Source of the DNA: Oscillospiraceae bacterium
Lineage (GTDB): Bacteria > Bacillota > Clostridia > Oscillospirales > CAG-382
Reading direction: 5' to 3'
Length of the DNA: 37,539 bases
Assembly (NCBI GenBank): GCA_015064955.1
Contig: SVRD01000016.1
Coordinates: 1-37,539, forward strand
This document shows, piece by piece, positions 34,751 to 37,539 of this stretch. A model generated the notes under the pieces. It was not told the origin of the DNA. It saw nothing but the letters and a program-made list of their open reading frames with translations, and did no database searches. The translations under genes were made by a program, and so were the position numbers. The number at the start of each line of letters is the position of its first letter. The stretch's first letter is position 1.

Positions 34751-35868
34751 GACTTTATCATCAGCTCCAAGTCTTGTTTTATATCGTTTTCGTCCTCGAG
34801 TCCGAGCGACAGGCGAAGCAATTTTTCGGTTATGCCAATACGGTTCCGCATCGCTTCGGGGATAGATGCGTGGGTTTGAGTGAGCGGATAGGTTATAAGA
34901 CTGCGGAACCCGCCGAGGCTTTCGGCGAATTTAATTATTTTTCCGCCCGCAAGCAGCTTTTTCACTGTTTTTGTGTCCTTTACGGTAAAGGACACGACTC
35001 CGCCGAATCCGCTCGCTTGCGACGCGCAGAGCGAATGTCCCTCGTGAGCGGGCAAGCCGGGATAGATGACCTTTTCCACCCAATCACAGCTTTGTAAATA
35101 TTCGGCAACCGAAAGCGCGTTTTTTTGATGCCGTTCCATACGAAGCGGCAGAGTTCTTATTCCGCGCAGGGTGAGCCAGCTGTCAAAAGGCGAGAGTGCG
35201 TTGCCGAGAGTGACTGTCGCCAAGCGCAGCTTTTCATAAAGAGGCTCGTTATCGGTAACAAGCGCTCCCGCGACGGTATCGTGATGCCCCGAAAGGAATT
35301 TTGTCGCCGAATGTAAAACGATATCCGCGCCCAAAAGAAGCGGGTTTTGGAAATAGGGGGTCAGAAATGTGTTGTCGACCGCGAGCAAGACCGATCCTTC
35401 TCTGCAGATACGCGCAAGCTCGCTTATCGGCGCGATCTTCATCATCGGGTTTGTCGGCGATTCGACAAAAAGCATTCGCGTGTTCGCGTCGATCGCATTT
35501 TCGACCGCGTTCGGATCGCTCGGATCGACAAATTCAAAGCTTATGCCGAAGCGCGAAAAGATATTTGCCGCCATACGATAAGTCCCGCCGTAGAGATCGT
35601 CGGAAAGCAAAACGCGGTCGCCCTGCGACAGAGTCGAGAGCAAGGTGTTCAGCGCGGCAAGCCCCGAGGAAAATGCGAGCGCATAGCTTCCCCGCTCGAG
35701 AGATGCAAGCTCACGCTCGAGCTGACTTCTTGTCGGATTGGAAAGACGGGTGTAGGAATATTCGCCGCCGCCTCCGAAGGTAGAGGTTTGAAATATCGGC
35801 GGCGAAACTGCGGATTCATAGCCGCACTCCCCGTCGCCGATTATTGCCAGAGTGTCTTTGTCAAACAT
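34747..35868 (-). CDS. Cys/Met-metabolism PLP enzyme (cystathionine gamma-synthase/lyase type)
   Basis: A 373-aa cytosolic enzyme of the trans-sulfuration family, interconverting cysteine and methionine precursors. Lys190 in HSATKFLSGHHD binds PLP, Asp165 in AVDNTFLTP contacts the pyridine nitrogen, Tyr39/Arg41 in YSYTRLSNPT and the C-terminal ESLGGFRSL...THAS motif bind phosphate and substrate carboxylate. The length is near the family's usual 375-400. Synthase (MetB), gamma-lyase and beta-lyase forms cannot be told apart by eye. The ribosome site (GGTGAT, 5 bases before ATG) is weak. No terminator follows, and the next gene's promoter starts within its stop codon. I see no SAM or T-box riboswitch in the 137 bases upstream. 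Confidence 0.87.
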   Translation of the reverse strand: MFDKDTLAIIGDGECGYESAVSPPIFQTSTFGGGGEYSYTRLSNPTRSQLERELASLERGSYALAFSSGLAALNTLLSTLSQGDRVLLSDDLYGGTYRMAANIFSRFGISFEFVDPSDPNAVENAIDANTRMLFVESPTNPMMKIAPISELARICREGSVLLAVDNTFLTPYFQNPLLLGADIVLHSATKFLSGHHDTVAGALVTDNEPLYEKLRLATVTLGNALSPFDSWLTLRGIRTLPLRMERHQKNALSVAEYLQSCDWVEKVIYPGLPAHEGHSLCASQASGFGGVVSFTVKDTKTVKKLLAGGKIIKFAESLGGFRSLITYPLTQTHASIPEAMRNRIGITEKLLRLSLGLEDENDIKQDLELMIKS

Positions 35869-35945
35869 AATACATCACCGTATATATATTATGTAGGAAT
35901 TCGACAGCTGGTGAAAAAATATAAAACAAAAAAATAAAAAAAGAC

Positions 35946-35974
35946 TTGACAATCTTCAAAAACAGTGATAGAAT
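35946..35974 (+). promoter_or_regulatory. Sigma-A promoter of tRNA-Gln
   Basis: -35 TTGACA (35946-35951), 17-base spacer, -10 TAGAAT (35969-35974). A TTGCGC / GCGCAA hairpin lies in the short leader before the tRNA. Confidence 0.8.
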
Positions 35975-36005
35975 AATTTGCGCGCAAGAGAGCGCAACAA
36001 AATAT

Positions 36006-36080
36006 AGCGGAATTGTGTAACGGTTAGCACGACAGACTCTGACTCTGTTTGTTGGGGTTCGAATCCCTATTCCGCTGCCA
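36006..36080 (+). tRNA. tRNA-Gln (anticodon CTG)
   Basis: A full cloverleaf: acceptor AGCGGAA / TTCCGCT, D stem GTGT / GCAC, anticodon stem ACAGA / TCTGT with loop CTCTGAC (anticodon CTG, reading CAG), T stem TGGGG / CCCTA with loop TTCGAAT, discriminator G and an encoded CCA end. It has its own promoter and terminator. Confidence 0.95.
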
Positions 36081-36082
36081 TA

Positions 36083-36137
36083 ACTGAACGCTTATTTTGA
36101 TACAATGTGTATTTGAATAAGCGTTCAGTTTCTTTTT
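36083..36137 (+). terminator. Terminator of tRNA-Gln
   Basis: A perfect 14-bp inverted repeat (ACTGAACGCTTATT / AATAAGCGTTCAGT) with a 19-nt loop is followed by TTTCTTTTT. It starts 2 bases after the encoded CCA. Confidence 0.88.
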
Positions 36138-36186
36138 GCCCAAAACGCCCTTGCTACAAGGGTTTATCAATACAATTTAATTATTT

Positions 36187-36232
36187 AAGGCTCTGTAGTG
36201 AATTGAAATCATCACCGCAGAGCCTTGTTTTT
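36187..36232 (+). terminator. Second terminator-like hairpin between tRNA and recombinase
   Basis: AAGGCTCTG / CAGAGCCTT, a 9-bp stem with a 22-nt loop, followed by GTTTTT on the plus strand. It may be a second terminator or part of an element end. The stretch from 36138 to 36331 holds no gene I can support. Confidence 0.5.
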
Positions 36233-36331
36233 ATGCCATCTTTCTAAATGCGCCTACACTTTTTAATTATAGGTAGTTATCCGTTCACTTTTTCAAAAAG
36301 CCGTTCAAACCTTTACATTATTTATATGTAA

Positions 36332-36360
36332 GAAAAAAGCCGGGGTTTTTACGCCCCGAC
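36332..36360 (-). terminator. Terminator of the serine recombinase gene
   Basis: GTCGGGG / CCCCGGC, a 7-bp stem that includes the last codons and the stop, followed by TTTTTTC on the minus strand. Confidence 0.8.
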
Positions 36361-37539
36361 TCTGACCTCTGATCCATTGTAGAAAATAAATGTGATTTCA
36401 CTGTTGCGGTGAACGATTGCTTTTTCAACCATCACTGTCCAAATAGTGTCGTTCCATTCATCAAGGACTAAAGGCTGTTTTTTCAACGCTCGAATGAAGA
36501 GGCCGATTTGTTTACCTTTCTGCTCTCGCAGAATTTTGCTGTCTTGTAACTTTTTGAGTTCGGCAGCAGCCGCCTCGTATCGAGCTTTTAGTGCCTCATA
36601 TTTTTTGATGTACGCTTCTTGCGATTGTGCGGTGGATGCGTTTTCCTTAACGGCCGCCTTGACAAGTTCAGCAATCACCTGCGTTTCCTCGGTCAGTCTT
36701 TCAATTTCAGCATCGATGGAACTAAAGTCCGTTAACGCTCTGCGACCGGCTTCGCAATCTCCAATAATGTGTGTGCGGTTACTCATTACCTGGTTGTAGG
36801 CTTTCAGGAAAAGGCTGTGGACAATGTCAGTATCCACCACGGGGGTTTGGCAATGATGGCTGTCCGTGAATTTGCCGTTACATTGCCACACTGACCTACG
36901 GTATTTATCGGTCGAGTGCCAGGTCTTTGAACCAAAGAAACTGCCGCAATCCTCGCATACCAATTTGGCTGAAAGTGTGCTCTTCCCACTGTAGGCTTTA
37001 CCGAGTGCTTTCCTTCGTGCAATTTCCGCTTGAACGTGGTCCCATTCGTCCGGCTCGATGATTGCCGGATGGCTGCCCTCGACATAATATTGAGGAACTT
37101 CACCCTCGTTGACTTTCATCTTTTTCTCGAGGAAATCAACTGTTATTTTCTTCTGAAGGAGCGCATCACCTTTGTACTTTTCGTTGGAAAGAATACTGGT
37201 GATGGTTGACTTGCTCCATTTTTCCTTGCCACCAGGTGAACGTACACCGAGGCTTTCAAGATACTTACAAATGCCTGCCTGGGTTTTGCCATCCAGGAAA
37301 AGACGGTATATCAACTGAACTACCGCAGCCTCTTCCTCTACGATTTCAGGGCGTCCGTCAGTGCCTTTTTTATATCCAAGGAAACGCTTGTATGGCAGAT
37401 GCACCTTTCCGTCAGAAAAGCTCTTACGCTGTCCCCAGGTGATGTTTTCCGAAATGCTACGGCTTTCCTCTTGTGCAAGGCTGGACATAATGGTAATCAG
37501 CAACTCACCCTTGCCGTCAAAGGTGTAAATACCTTCCTT
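36349..37539 (-). CDS. Large serine recombinase, C-terminal part (runs off the window)
   Basis: A site-specific recombinase that integrates or excises mobile DNA. Only the C-terminal 396 codons lie inside the window. The frame stays open to the right edge and reads KEGIYTFDGKGE before LLITIMSSLAQEESRSI, which belongs to the end of the resolvase catalytic domain, so the TTG at 37501-37503 is not a real start and the catalytic serine lies outside. Visible parts are the recombinase domain (YKRFLGYKKG, SKSTITSILSNEKYKG), a zinc ribbon (CEDC ... CNG ... CQT, near residues 175-215 of the visible part) and a long coiled coil. It faces tRNA-Gln across 268 bases, consistent with the edge of an integrated element. 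Confidence 0.9.
   Translation of the reverse strand, partial: KEGIYTFDGKGELLITIMSSLAQEESRSISENITWGQRKSFSDGKVHLPYKRFLGYKKGTDGRPEIVEEEAAVVQLIYRLFLDGKTQAGICKYLESLGVRSPGGKEKWSKSTITSILSNEKYKGDALLQKKITVDFLEKKMKVNEGEVPQYYVEGSHPAIIEPDEWDHVQAEIARRKALGKAYSGKSTLSAKLVCEDCGSFFGSKTWHSTDKYRRSVWQCNGKFTDSHHCQTPVVDTDIVHSLFLKAYNQVMSNRTHIIGDCEAGRRALTDFSSIDAEIERLTEETQVIAELVKAAVKENASTAQSQEAYIKKYEALKARYEAAAAELKKLQDSKILREQKGKQIGLFIRALKKQPLVLDEWNDTIWTVMVEKAIVHRNSEITFIFYNGSEVRVGA

Noticed and set aside
35869-36005. Possible SAM or T-box riboswitch before the PLP enzyme
   Set aside because: Only 137 bases, shared with the tRNA promoter, and no recognisable riboswitch core or terminator/antiterminator pair on the minus strand.

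Overview
The window looks like chromosomal DNA of a gut-type member of the Bacillota (class Clostridia, probably near Oscillospirales). This is inferred from RNase J, MurA close to the Gram-positive type, type I dockerins, strong AGGAGG-like ribosome sites and many near-consensus sigma-A promoters, every assigned one with a 17-bp spacer. No CRISPR array, rRNA or phage structural gene is visible. At the right edge a large serine recombinase runs out of the window next to a tRNA-Gln gene, which suggests the border of an integrated element.

Layout. 1-7.6 kb: putP (Na+/solute symporter), murA (cell-wall precursor synthesis), rnjA (RNase J, divergent from murA), then a two-gene minus-strand operon of a PAS-like putative signalling protein and a membrane-anchored GLUG-repeat surface protein. 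7.7-10.3 kb: a tight plus-strand operon of nagA (GlcNAc-6-P deacetylase) overlapping a ROK-like sugar-kinase gene. 10.4-34.7 kb: a block of exported-protein genes, all on the minus strand and each with its own promoter. It holds two giant paralogues (2556 and 2861 aa) with CBM9-like domains and a C-terminal DUF4127 domain, two dockerin proteins (a NAGPA-type phosphodiester glycosidase and a CHAP cysteine hydrolase), and a small membrane-anchored protein. 34.7-37.5 kb: a PLP trans-sulfuration enzyme, tRNA-Gln(CTG) and the truncated recombinase gene.

The main discovery candidate is a module of about 100-200 residues that I cannot match to a named family. It occurs about ten times across all five proteins of the surface block. 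Its signature is an N-terminal W-[VI]-T-H-like start, G-x-G-V-I-F-T, then H-V-A-F-[SA]-P-V, then [IV]-P-x-G-G-F-V-W, then W-x-V-G. It is combined with glycosidase, peptidoglycan hydrolase, CBM9, galactose-binding-like, DUF4127 and dockerin domains, and in one protein it stands alone on a membrane stalk. This suggests a dedicated extracellular glycan or cell-wall system whose shared module is a binding or assembly unit. The 3' ends of the dockerin genes also carry a multi-hairpin repeat of roughly 200-240 bp with apparent stem-preserving changes, and a separate palindromic hairpin repeat with a divergent copy behind putP. A 12-codon dockerin tail remnant sits between repeat copies.
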